Origin: Desulfarculaceae bacterium | GTDB lineage: Bacteria > Desulfobacterota > Desulfarculia > Desulfarculales > Desulfarculaceae | Assembly: GCA_027067385.1 (NCBI GenBank) | Contig: JAMOVV010000126.1 | Location: 1 to 33,164, forward strand | Direction of reading: 5' to 3' | DNA: 33,164 bases | Shown: piece by piece, positions 17,564 to 24,904 of the stretch | Layout of the letters: every line of letters begins with the position of its first letter | Position numbering within the stretch: the stretch's first letter is position 1 | Translations under genes and position numbers: made by a program | Notes under the pieces: model-generated | What the model saw: the letters and a program-made list of their open reading frames with translations, nothing else | What the model was told of the DNA's origin: nothing | Database searches by the model: none

Positions 17564-19497
17564 GCCAGTTTCCCCTGCCGCGTATCCTGGACTTCATCGG
17601 CCGGGTCACCCCTTTCGACACCCTGGAGAGGCCAGAGCTGGAGCGGGTGGCCGCCCGCATGAAGATGGCCTACTTTCCGCGCGGCCAGGTGGTGATCAAG
17701 CAGGACGGACCGCCGGCCGAGTATCTTTACCTCATCCAAAAGGGCAGCGCCCGGGTGACCGTAAGCGGCCCGGACGGCGAGCGCATACTCATCGACGAGC
17801 GCGGCGAGGCCGACGCCTTTGGCGCGCTTAGCCTGCTGCGCGGCGGCCAGGCCATGTTCGAGGTGGCGGCGGCCGAGGACCTCATCGTGCTGATGCTGCC
17901 GGGCGATGACTTCCGGGAGCTGGTGGCGTCCAACCGGGTATTCCACCGCCACTTCAGCGGATCGCTGGCCCGCAATATCGAGGCGGCCCGGCGCTCGGCC
18001 GACGGCGGGCTGCCCCGGATGACCGGCCTGGAGGGGCTGCGCCTGGACGCCGCCCTGGTGCGGGGGCGGGTGGCCGATTTCATGAACCCGGAGCTGCTCA
18101 CCTGCCTGCCCATGGCCACCATCCGCAGCGCGGCCCGCAGGATGACCCAGCGCCAGGTGGGCTCCATCGTGGTGGCCGAGCACGGCGGGGTACCCATCGG
18201 CATCCTCACCGACACCGACCTGCGGGTGAAGGTGGTGGCCGGGGCCATGAGCTTCGACCAGCCGGTGGCCGCGGCCATGACCCACCCGGTGCACACCATC
18301 GGCCCGGGGGCCCACGCCTTTGAGGCGCTCTTGGAGATGAGCCGCCACGGGGTGCACTACCTGGTGGTCACCGAGGGCGACCGGGCGGTGGGCATAATCA
18401 GCGACCACGACCTGCAGACCATGACCGGCAGTTCGCCGGTGGGAGTGGTGCGCGATATCGAGAAGGTGGCCAGCGTGGACGAGCTGGTGGACCTGCACCG
18501 CCGGGTGGACCGGGTGCTGGAGATGCTGCTGCGCCTGGGCGGCTCGGCGGCCGACATGACCGAGCTGGTCACCGAGTTCAACGACCGCCTCACCCTGCGC
18601 CTGCTGGAGCTCACCGCCGACGAGATGTACCACCAGGGGGCGGGCTCGCCGCCGGTGCCCTACTGCTGGATCGCCCTGGGCTCCGAGGGACGGCGGGAGC
18701 AGACCCTGCGCACCGACCAGGACAACGCCCTGATGTACGCCAACGTGCCGGCGGCGCGCGAGGAGGCGGTGAAGGGCTGGTTCCTGGACTATGCCCAGCG
18801 GGTGGTGGAGGGCCTGGTGCGCTGCGGGTTCCCCCGCTGCACCGGCGGGGTGATGGCCTCCAACCCCCAGTGGTGCATGAGCGAGGCGGCCTGGCAGGAT
18901 ACCTTCCGCCGCTGGGTGGAGGACCCCAACCCCCGCACCCTGCGGTTGGCCAGCATCTTTTTCGACTTTCGCGACATCTACGCCGAGGCCGATTTCCTGG
19001 ACCACCTGCGCGAGGGCCTGCAGGCGTCGCTGGAGGGCAACCGCCTGTTCTTGCGCTACCTGGCCAAGAACGGCCTGTACAACCGGCCGCCGCTGGGTTT
19101 TCTGCGCCAGTTCGTGGTGGAGAAGACCGGCGAGCACAAGAACCAGCTCAACCTTAAGCTCAGCGGCCTCACCCCGGTGGTGGACGCGGCCAGGGTGATG
19201 AACCTGGACCTGGGCGGCTGGTCCACCAACACCCTGCACCGCCTGGACGAGGCCCGGCGCCAGGGGATCATCAAGGAAGACCTGGCCCGCGACCTGCACG
19301 AGGCCTTCAGCTTCATCACCATCCTGCGCATCACCCACCACCTGGAGGAGCGGGCCGCCGGCCGCCAGCCGGACAACTTCGTCAACCCCGAGGAGCTCAA
19401 CAGCCTGCAACGCAAGATGCTCAAGGAGAGTTTCGCGGTGATCAGCCGCTTGCAGGAGCTGATGGAGGTCCGCTACCAGACCCGCCTGGTTACCTGA
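17560..19497 (+). CDS. cNMP-binding/CBS/DUF294 nucleotidyltransferase-like signalling protein
   Basis: This 645-residue cytoplasmic protein has four parts. A cyclic-nucleotide-binding-like domain covers about 13-130, and two CBS domains cover about 165-285. A DUF294 nucleotidyltransferase-like core follows with GSEGRREQTLRTDQDNAL at 374-391, keeping the D386/D388 metal pair. The C-terminal DUF294 substrate-binding region (about 490-640) ends it. The core resembles GlnD-type uridylyltransferases, so protein nucleotidylation in response to a nucleotide is plausible, but no target is known. ATG 17560 overlaps the selD stop (ATGA), implying co-translation. The usual DUF294-exonuclease pairing seen in many bacteria is kept downstream. 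Confidence 0.88.
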   Translation: MSQFPLPRILDFIGRVTPFDTLERPELERVAARMKMAYFPRGQVVIKQDGPPAEYLYLIQKGSARVTVSGPDGERILIDERGEADAFGALSLLRGGQAMFEVAAAEDLIVLMLPGDDFRELVASNRVFHRHFSGSLARNIEAARRSADGGLPRMTGLEGLRLDAALVRGRVADFMNPELLTCLPMATIRSAARRMTQRQVGSIVVAEHGGVPIGILTDTDLRVKVVAGAMSFDQPVAAAMTHPVHTIGPGAHAFEALLEMSRHGVHYLVVTEGDRAVGIISDHDLQTMTGSSPVGVVRDIEKVASVDELVDLHRRVDRVLEMLLRLGGSAADMTELVTEFNDRLTLRLLELTADEMYHQGAGSPPVPYCWIALGSEGRREQTLRTDQDNALMYANVPAAREEAVKGWFLDYAQRVVEGLVRCGFPRCTGGVMASNPQWCMSEAAWQDTFRRWVEDPNPRTLRLASIFFDFRDIYAEADFLDHLREGLQASLEGNRLFLRYLAKNGLYNRPPLGFLRQFVVEKTGEHKNQLNLKLSGLTPVVDAARVMNLDLGGWSTNTLHRLDEARRQGIIKEDLARDLHEAFSFITILRITHHLEERAAGRQPDNFVNPEELNSLQRKMLKESFAVISRLQELMEVRYQTRLVT

Positions 19498-19507
19498 GGC
19501 GGCGGCG

Positions 19508-19885
19508 GTGCGTGCCAAGTGGATAGTGGTGGTCCTGGCCGCCGGGTTGGCCGGGGGGCTCTTGGCCGGCGAGCTGGTCTATCGCTGGGCCGCGGTGGAT
19601 TTCGAGCGCGTACGGCAGATCAGCTTCATGTTGGCCAGCGTGGACAGCGTGGCCGCCGGCCAGCGGCTGGTCGAGGAGTCGGAGCGGCTGCGCCCGGCCT
19701 GGCGCTGGCCCGGCAGCCAGGAGGTGCACTTCTGGCTGGCGCGCGGGGACTACCTGGCCGCCGGCGCGGCGGCCGGGGCCCTGGCCGGAGGGCTGGCGGT
19801 GGTGGTGTTGTGGGGCCTGGCCCGGCGGCGGAAAAAACCAAGGGGACCGGGTAAGGAGGGCGCGCCTTGGGGCTCACCAAGCTGA
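19508..19885 (+). CDS. small two-TM membrane protein, function unknown
   Basis: This 125-residue protein has two hydrophobic segments, about 5-24 and 82-104, joined by a polar loop of about 55 residues rich in Arg, Glu and Trp. The basic tail RRRKKPRGPGK follows the second segment. The topology is probably both ends inside with an exported loop. I do not recognise a family. The start is GTG 19508, 10 nt after the previous stop with GAGG near it. The 3' end overlaps the exonuclease start by 19 nt, and the tail codons double as its ribosome site. The position between DUF294 and exonuclease genes suggests a shared pathway. Confidence 0.6.
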   Translation: MRAKWIVVVLAAGLAGGLLAGELVYRWAAVDFERVRQISFMLASVDSVAAGQRLVEESERLRPAWRWPGSQEVHFWLARGDYLAAGAAAGALAGGLAVVVLWGLARRRKKPRGPGKEGAPWGSPS

Positions 19886-20586
19886 AGCTGAAAAACCGCC
19901 TGCTCCAGATGCGCCTTAGGGGCAAAGACCTGCACCCGCTCACCCGCATGCAACTGCACGCCCTAGACGGCCTGGACCCCAAGACGCCCATCGATGACTG
20001 CCGCTTCGTGGTGATGGACCTGGAGACCACCGGGCTGGATACCGCCACCGACCGGGTGGTGAGCGTGGGCGCGCTGCGCATATCCGGCGGCCAGGTGCAC
20101 CTGGGCGACTACTTCGACCGGCTCATCAACCCGGGGCGCGACATACCGGTGGAGTCGATCAAGGTGCACGGCATCGTGCCCGACGAGCTGGCCGACGCGC
20201 CGCCGGGCTGGGCCGTGTTCGGCGATTTTCTAGAGTACCTCGGCGGCGACATCCTGGTGGCCCACTACGCCCAGTTCGACCTGTGGTTCATCAACCGGGT
20301 GATGCGGGCCCAGCACGGCTTTCCCATCCAGAACCTGGTGCTCGACACGGTGGTGATGTGCCGCGGGGTGGTGCTGCCTTCCGACCCCTACGGCATCGAG
20401 CGCGATAAGAAACGCTGCTCCATCGAGGCGCTCTCGGATCGCTTCGGCCTGGAGCTGGGCGACCGCCACACCGCCCTGGGCGACGCCCTGGCCACGGCCA
20501 TGATCTTTCAAGTGATGCTCACCCGGCTGGCCAAGGCCGGCGGCACCCGCCTGCGCGACCTCATCCGGGTGGGCCTGGCCGACTGA
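19867..20586 (+). CDS. DEDDh 3'-5' exonuclease (DnaQ/epsilon-like)
   Basis: This 239-residue exonuclease has all three motifs: ExoI DLETTGLD with D51 and E53, ExoII HYAQFD with D138, and ExoIII HTALGDA with H201 and D206. The catalytic DEDDh set is therefore complete. It resembles stand-alone epsilon-like exonucleases, not the polymerase III subunit, because it lacks an obvious beta-clamp tail and has an N-terminal extension of about 45 residues. The start is TTG 19867, fixed by AAGGAGG at 19854-19860 with 6-nt spacing. Pairing with a DUF294/CBS protein is a recurrent bacterial arrangement whose meaning is unclear. Confidence 0.87.
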   Translation: MGLTKLKLKNRLLQMRLRGKDLHPLTRMQLHALDGLDPKTPIDDCRFVVMDLETTGLDTATDRVVSVGALRISGGQVHLGDYFDRLINPGRDIPVESIKVHGIVPDELADAPPGWAVFGDFLEYLGGDILVAHYAQFDLWFINRVMRAQHGFPIQNLVLDTVVMCRGVVLPSDPYGIERDKKRCSIEALSDRFGLELGDRHTALGDALATAMIFQVMLTRLAKAGGTRLRDLIRVGLAD

Positions 20587-20657
20587 GCGGCCGCCACCTT
20601 TGTCAACTGGACTGGCAGGGCGGCATACGGTAGCCTGATTCAGAAGTTAGGGGTGCG

Positions 20658-21074
20658 ATGCGGGAGTCTCACCACATAATCGCGCGGCGGGTGGGCCTGC
20701 GGCTCAAGGAGCTGCGCGGCTCCATGACCCAGACGGAGTTCGCGGCCGAGCTGGGCATTGGCCAGGCCACCTACAACCGCTACGAAACCGGTAAGCGCCT
20801 GGCCCCGGACTGGGTGCTACAGGAGGTAGGGGAGCGTTGCGGGCTCTCGCCGGCCGAGGTGGCCTTCGGGTCGCTGGGGTCGGTGGTGGACGAGGCCGAG
20901 CTGGTGCAGGAGGTGGCCCGCCTGGCCGCCCTGCTCGACGGCCAGGGCCTGGAGGACCTCTATCTATACTTAGAGGCCAAGGTCGAGGCCCTGTTGGCCC
21001 AGCGCAAGAAGCAAAACCGGGCCATCCGCGGCGCGCTCACCCGGCTGCGGCGCCGGGTGGACAAGGCGGGTTAG
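20658..21074 (+). CDS. XRE-family helix-turn-helix regulator
   Basis: This 138-residue protein has an N-terminal HTH_3/XRE domain (about 9-66; TQTEFAAELGIGQATYNRYETG contains the recognition helix and the typical YE-G ending). A C-terminal half follows that is rich in Leu, Glu and Arg (about 77-135) and may form a helical dimerisation region. The ATG 20658 lies 71 nt after the exonuclease stop. A weak TTGTCA (20600-20605) is the best -35 candidate. The target genes are unknown. Its stop lies only 2 nt from the stop of the convergent gene. Confidence 0.82.
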   Translation: MRESHHIIARRVGLRLKELRGSMTQTEFAAELGIGQATYNRYETGKRLAPDWVLQEVGERCGLSPAEVAFGSLGSVVDEAELVQEVARLAALLDGQGLEDLYLYLEAKVEALLAQRKKQNRAIRGALTRLRRRVDKAG

Positions 21075-21076
21075 CC

Positions 21077-21592
21077 CTACTCGTCTTCCAGTTGGTCCAG
21101 GGGACGCATGAGGTGGGGCACCCGCAGCACGTTGAGCGAGGGACGGTTGGCCGCCAGGTTATGGGTCATCCAGGCCTTGCCCAGGACGTAGGTCTTCTCG
21201 CCGTCGCGCTCTGAGCCGGGGGCCAAAAACCCCTCGACGATCCACTGCTCGATGAGCGCCTGGCCCTGGTCGGGCATCACGCCCAGCAGGCGGCTCACCT
21301 CCGAGGCGGTGACCTGGTCGTTCTCGTTGAACATGGGCAGCACCCGCTTCTGGGGCTTGCTCAGGCGCTTGCGGGCGGCGGCCGCTTCCTGTTCCTTTTC
21401 GCGGCGCAGGGTCTCTTCGCGGCTCAGCGGGGTGCCTTTTTTCAGGTAGCGCTCCACGTGGGACATGAAGCCCAGGGCCACCCAATCGCCCAACTGCCCG
21501 GCCTCGATCAGGCGCCCGGCCGGCTCGCTGGCCAAGAAACGTTGCCACTGGGCATAGACCTCGGGGCTGATCTCCAGTTCCATCTTTGGCAT
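21077..21592 (-). CDS. uncharacterised protein with probable winged-helix C-terminal half
   Basis: This 171-residue protein is not one I recognise. Residues 1-50 are mostly helical (MPKMELEISPEVYAQW). Residues 55-80 are a charged helix rich in Glu, Arg and Lys, possibly coiled-coil. Residues 80-145 (PQKRVLPMFNENDQVTASEV onward) have the spacing of a winged helix. I chose ATG 21592 because GGGAGG lies just upstream on the - strand. The frame stays open to 21751, but that part runs into the divergent gene and looks non-coding. Tail-to-tail with the XRE gene, divergent from the TIM-barrel gene. Confidence 0.65.
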   Translation of the reverse strand: MPKMELEISPEVYAQWQRFLASEPAGRLIEAGQLGDWVALGFMSHVERYLKKGTPLSREETLRREKEQEAAAARKRLSKPQKRVLPMFNENDQVTASEVSRLLGVMPDQGQALIEQWIVEGFLAPGSERDGEKTYVLGKAWMTHNLAANRPSLNVLRVPHLMRPLDQLEDE

Positions 21593-21734
21593 GAGGCTTC
21601 CTCCCGATGCATCGATATTTACCAGCCCGGCCCGGCCGCGTCCAGGGACCGCGGCCCCGGGTTTGCGTTTAGTCCCGGCTCCTGATAATGGTTGATCGTT
21701 CCCCCGGCGGCGGGATATTTGGCACAGGCGGACC

Positions 21735-22877
21735 ATGAACCAATCAGACACAACCCCGGTGATATGGCTCTACGCCCCGGCGCAGTTGCGCCAGGCGGCC
21801 GGCGAGCTCAAGGCCCGGCTGGCCCAGCGGGCCACGGTTTTGATCCTGGGCTCCGGCGGCCAGCCGCCACCTGACCTGGAACTGGGTCCTCACCCTGACT
21901 TGGCCCGGGCCCTGGAGGCCTGCCCCGAGGACCTGCGGCCCCACGTCCTGGTGAGGTTCGACGGCCAGGGCGCTGCCGCGCCGCCGGCCGAGGGACTGCC
22001 CTGCCCCTGTGTCGAGCCCGGACCAGGCGGCCCGGCGGAGACCGCCGGCCGGGCATTGGCCGCGGCTGCGGCCGGCCAAGAGTTCGCCTGGCTGCCGGCG
22101 GTGCAAGTGAACCTGCCCCTGGCCGACCTGCTGGGCAAGTACCGCCACCTGCTGGATTTGCCCTTTAACCCGGAGGTGGGGCTGCCGGCCGACTCCCTGG
22201 AGCGGCTGGGGCCCGGGGACCTGGACCGGGCACGGGAGATGCTGGCCGGCCGCCGTCTCACCAGCCACCTGCCGTTTCTGGACCTGGCGCCGGGCAGCTG
22301 CGACCGCCTGGTGGCCGAGGCCGCGGTACGGCGGCTGGAGCAGGCGGCCGACTGGGCCATCGCCCTGGGGGCCGGCCAGGCGGTGATCCACCTGGGTTTC
22401 GAGCCCCACCTGCACCGCGACCGCGAGGCCTTTGCCCGGCGCCTGGCGGACAACCTGGGCCCCCTGGCCGGCCGCCTGCAAGCCGCCGGCATCGCCCTGG
22501 TCTTGGAAAACGTCTTTGAGCCCGACCCGCGTCCCCTGCTCCTGGCCCGCCGGGCCCTGGCCCGGGCCGGCTGCGCCACGGTGGGCTTCTGCCTGGATAT
22601 CGGCCACGCCCTGGCCTTTAGCCGCACGTCCTTGGACGCCTGGTGGGAGGCCCTGGCCCCCCATCTGCGGGAGCTGCACCTGCACGACAACGACCGCAGC
22701 GACGACCAGCACCTGCCGCCGGGGCGCGGCGCGGCCGATTGGGCCATGCTCGGCCGGCGGTTGGCGGCCATGCCCCGCTGGCCGGTGATCACCCTGGAGC
22801 CCCACCGCGAGAGCCACCTCTGGGAGTCCCTGCGGGCCCTGGAGCGGCTGTGGGGCGCCCCGGCCGAGATGAAATAG
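21735..22877 (+). CDS. sugar phosphate isomerase/epimerase-like TIM-barrel protein
   Basis: This 380-residue protein's C-terminal part (about 125-375) matches the xylose isomerase-like/AP endonuclease family 2 TIM barrel. It has AVIHLGFEPH, LVLENVFEPD, FCLDIGHALAF and LRELHLHDNDRSDDQHLPPG, which supply the usual His, Glu and Asp metal ligands. Such proteins are mostly sugar isomerases or epimerases, while endonuclease IV is a related branch. The N-terminal 120 residues or so are an extension I do not recognise. The ATG 21735 lies downstream of GATAAT-like sequence (21684-21689), a weak promoter candidate. The substrate is unknown. Confidence 0.78.
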   Translation: MNQSDTTPVIWLYAPAQLRQAAGELKARLAQRATVLILGSGGQPPPDLELGPHPDLARALEACPEDLRPHVLVRFDGQGAAAPPAEGLPCPCVEPGPGGPAETAGRALAAAAAGQEFAWLPAVQVNLPLADLLGKYRHLLDLPFNPEVGLPADSLERLGPGDLDRAREMLAGRRLTSHLPFLDLAPGSCDRLVAEAAVRRLEQAADWAIALGAGQAVIHLGFEPHLHRDREAFARRLADNLGPLAGRLQAAGIALVLENVFEPDPRPLLLARRALARAGCATVGFCLDIGHALAFSRTSLDAWWEALAPHLRELHLHDNDRSDDQHLPPGRGAADWAMLGRRLAAMPRWPVITLEPHRESHLWESLRALERLWGAPAEMK

Positions 22878-22880
22878 CCC

Positions 22881-22910
22881 TTACTCCCTTGGGTGGCCAG
22901 GCTATATACT
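22881..22910 (+). promoter_or_regulatory. possible promoter close to the 22918 start
   Basis: TATACT at 22905-22910 is a good -10 hexamer, and TTACTC at 22881-22886 is a weak -35 with 18-nt spacing. The transcript would begin about 22917, at the first ATG of the next gene. Confidence 0.4.
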
Positions 22911-22917
22911 TAGGGCG

Positions 22918-23463
22918 ATGGTAAGCGAGATGCTAAAGAACCGCTGGGTGCTCCTGGTGGAGACCATCCTGGCGGCCGGGTTGCTCTTTGGCCTGGGATA
23001 CGAGACGGCCGAGTCGCTGTGGTCGGGCCGGCTGGAAAAGTGCCAGGAGCGCACCCTGCAACAGGCCAAGCGCGCCGCGGAGCTACAACACGACAAGCTG
23101 CGGCTGGAGCAGCGCCTGGCCGCCGCCCTGGCCCAGGCCGGCCAGCCCCCCCGGCGCCAGGCCGCCGCCGAAGCGCCGCCGCCGGCAAACACCGGCGGGG
23201 AGCAGGGGGTCTTTCGGGTGCTGCACCGCGACCGGGCCGACCTGTGGCTCGGCGGCCGGCTGGTGGTGAGCCTGGAGCAGGTGGCCGGCGGCCATCCCCG
23301 GGTGGCCCTGCTGCGGATCAAGGTGGCCGGCGGCCAAGAGGGGCGCAAGGCGCTCAAGGCCGGCCAGGAGGTACGCATCCGGGTCGACGGCCGGGTCTAC
23401 CGCCTGTTGGTCAAGCAGATATACACCGCCAGCCTGCGCTACGGCCTGCTGCCGGCCCGCTGA
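22918..23463 (+). CDS. membrane-anchored coiled-coil protein, function unknown
   Basis: This 181-residue protein has one membrane segment (about 10-29) and a charged heptad-like helix (about 37-75). A Pro/Ala-rich linker (77-92) leads to a compact C-terminal domain (97-181) with alternating beta-like strands (VFRVLHRDRADLWLGG; VRIRVDGRVYRLLVKQIY). The layout suggests an inner-membrane protein with a periplasmic domain. I do not recognise a family. Two starts are possible: ATG 22918, which would be almost leaderless from the promoter just upstream, and ATG 22930 (MLKNRWVLL). It precedes waaA but is probably a separate unit, because waaA has its own promoter. Confidence 0.6.
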   Translation: MVSEMLKNRWVLLVETILAAGLLFGLGYETAESLWSGRLEKCQERTLQQAKRAAELQHDKLRLEQRLAAALAQAGQPPRRQAAAEAPPPANTGGEQGVFRVLHRDRADLWLGGRLVVSLEQVAGGHPRVALLRIKVAGGQEGRKALKAGQEVRIRVDGRVYRLLVKQIYTASLRYGLLPAR

Positions 23464-23494
23464 GCCGCGGCGGGTCGGGCCCGCTCACCCCGGC

Positions 23495-23524
23495 TTGACG
23501 TGGCGCCCCTCCCGGCGCTATATA
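23495..23524 (+). promoter_or_regulatory. promoter of the waaA-carA unit
   Basis: TTGACG (23495-23500) and TATATA (23519-23524) are 18 nt apart. The predicted transcript starts near 23531, about 45 nt before the waaA ATG. Overlapping downstream genes suggest it also serves the unknown gene, carA and the HD-GYP gene. Confidence 0.55.
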
Positions 23525-23575
23525 TGGGCAACTTTTCCACCCTGGGCCGGGCTCCCCGGCGCGGCGGAAGCGGCC

Positions 23576-24904
23576 ATGAACCTTCCCCTGGCAGTCTACC
23601 GATTGATACAAGCGCCGGCCTACGCCCTGTTGCCGGTGCTGTGGCTGTCGGCCCGCACCCTGGGACGTCTGCCGGGGCGCTGGACGCGGGTGCTCAAGGA
23701 CCTGGACCGCCAGGCCGGGCGTTACCGCCGGCTGGGCCGGCCGCCGGACGGCCAGCGGGTGTGGCTGCAGGCGGCCAGCGTGGGCGAGGTCCAGGTGGCC
23801 GCGGCCATGGCGCGGCACCTGCTGGCCCTGCGTCCCGGGGTGCGCCTCACTGTTTCCAGCTCCACCAGCGCCGGCCTGGCCATGGCCCGGCGTCTGCTCG
23901 GCGACCAGGCCCGGGTGATCACCTATCCCCTGGACCTGGGGATGTTCACCCGGCGGGCGGTGGCCGCGGTGGCCCCCCATCTCTACGCCGCGGTGGAGAC
24001 CGAGCTGTGGCCCGACCTGTTGCACCGGCTCAAAGGAGCGGGCTGCGCCCTGATGCTGGTCAACGGCCGTATCAGCCCGCGCAGCTTCAAGCGCTACCGG
24101 CGCACCCGCGGGCTGTGGGCCGCCTGCCTGGGCCTTTTCGACCGCCTGTGCATGATCAGCCAGGGCGACGCCGAACGGGTCATCGAATTGGGCGCGCCGG
24201 CCCAGCGGGTGGTGGTGGGGCGCAACGCCAAGTACGACGGCATGCTGCTGCGGGCCGAGGCCGGGGCGCGGCCGGAGTTGGCCCGGCGGCTGGCCCTGGG
24301 CGGCCGGCCCCTGCTGGTGGTGGGCAGCGCCCGCGGGGCCGAGATGAGCACGGTGGTCGAGGCCCTGCGGCGGGTGCTTTCCCAGCGGCCCGAGGCGGTG
24401 GCGGCGGTGGCCCCGCGTCACCCGGAGAACCGGGCCGCCTGGGTGCGCGCCCTGGAGGACCAGGGCCTGGCCTGGCAGGCCTTCAGCCGCCTGTCGGCCG
24501 GCTCCCCCCGGTCCCAAGACACCCGGGTGGTGTTGGTGGACACCACTGGCGACCTGTTTGACCTCTACGGCCTGGCCTCCCTGGCGGTGATCGGCGGCAG
24601 CCTGGTTCCCCTGGGCGGCCAGAATCCTATGGAGCCGGCCGCCTGGGGGGTGCCCATCCTGGTGGGCCCGCACATGGAAGACTTCAGTGATGCCGCCGCG
24701 GCCCTGGTTGACGCGGGGGGAGCCGCGATAGTAAATGATGTAGACGCCTTGGCCGATGCCTGCCTGGTCTGGCTGGATGACCCGGAGGCGGCGGCCGCCG
24801 CCGGGGCCGCCGCGCGGCGGGTCTTGGCCGCCTGGCCCACCGCGGCCGAGCAGGCCGCCGGGATGATGGTGGAACAACTGCAACGCACAGGAGCCGGCCG
24901 GTGA
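23576..24904 (+). CDS. waaA: 3-deoxy-D-manno-octulosonic acid transferase (Kdo transferase) WaaA
   Basis: This 442-residue glycosyltransferase adds Kdo from CMP-Kdo to lipid A precursor at the inner membrane, so the organism makes lipopolysaccharide. An N-terminal hydrophobic anchor (about 8-28) precedes the catalytic region, with WLQAASVGEV (E71 the likely base), SSSTSAG, and ETELWPDLL at 141-149. The C-terminal domain has VGSARGAE, VAPRHPENRA, and GGSLVPLGGQNPMEPAAWG, a WaaA signature. ATG 23576 starts the conserved part; 27 upstream in-frame codons overlap the promoter and are rejected. The number of Kdo residues added cannot be told. The stop overlaps the next gene (GTGA). Confidence 0.93.
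   Translation: MNLPLAVYRLIQAPAYALLPVLWLSARTLGRLPGRWTRVLKDLDRQAGRYRRLGRPPDGQRVWLQAASVGEVQVAAAMARHLLALRPGVRLTVSSSTSAGLAMARRLLGDQARVITYPLDLGMFTRRAVAAVAPHLYAAVETELWPDLLHRLKGAGCALMLVNGRISPRSFKRYRRTRGLWAACLGLFDRLCMISQGDAERVIELGAPAQRVVVGRNAKYDGMLLRAEAGARPELARRLALGGRPLLVVGSARGAEMSTVVEALRRVLSQRPEAVAAVAPRHPENRAAWVRALEDQGLAWQAFSRLSAGSPRSQDTRVVLVDTTGDLFDLYGLASLAVIGGSLVPLGGQNPMEPAAWGVPILVGPHMEDFSDAAAALVDAGGAAIVNDVDALADACLVWLDDPEAAAAAGAAARRVLAAWPTAAEQAAGMMVEQLQRTGAGR

Noticed and set aside
17533..19518. A 661-residue antisense open frame over the DUF294 gene, and similar long antisense frames elsewhere (for example 6037-7938 and 23411-24883).
   Set aside because: Long antisense frames are expected in very GC-rich genes; their translations are low-complexity H, G, Q and V-rich and match no domain.
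23495..23575. A longer WaaA start at 23495.
   Set aside because: The extra 27 residues overlap the TTGACG/TATATA promoter and are not WaaA-like.
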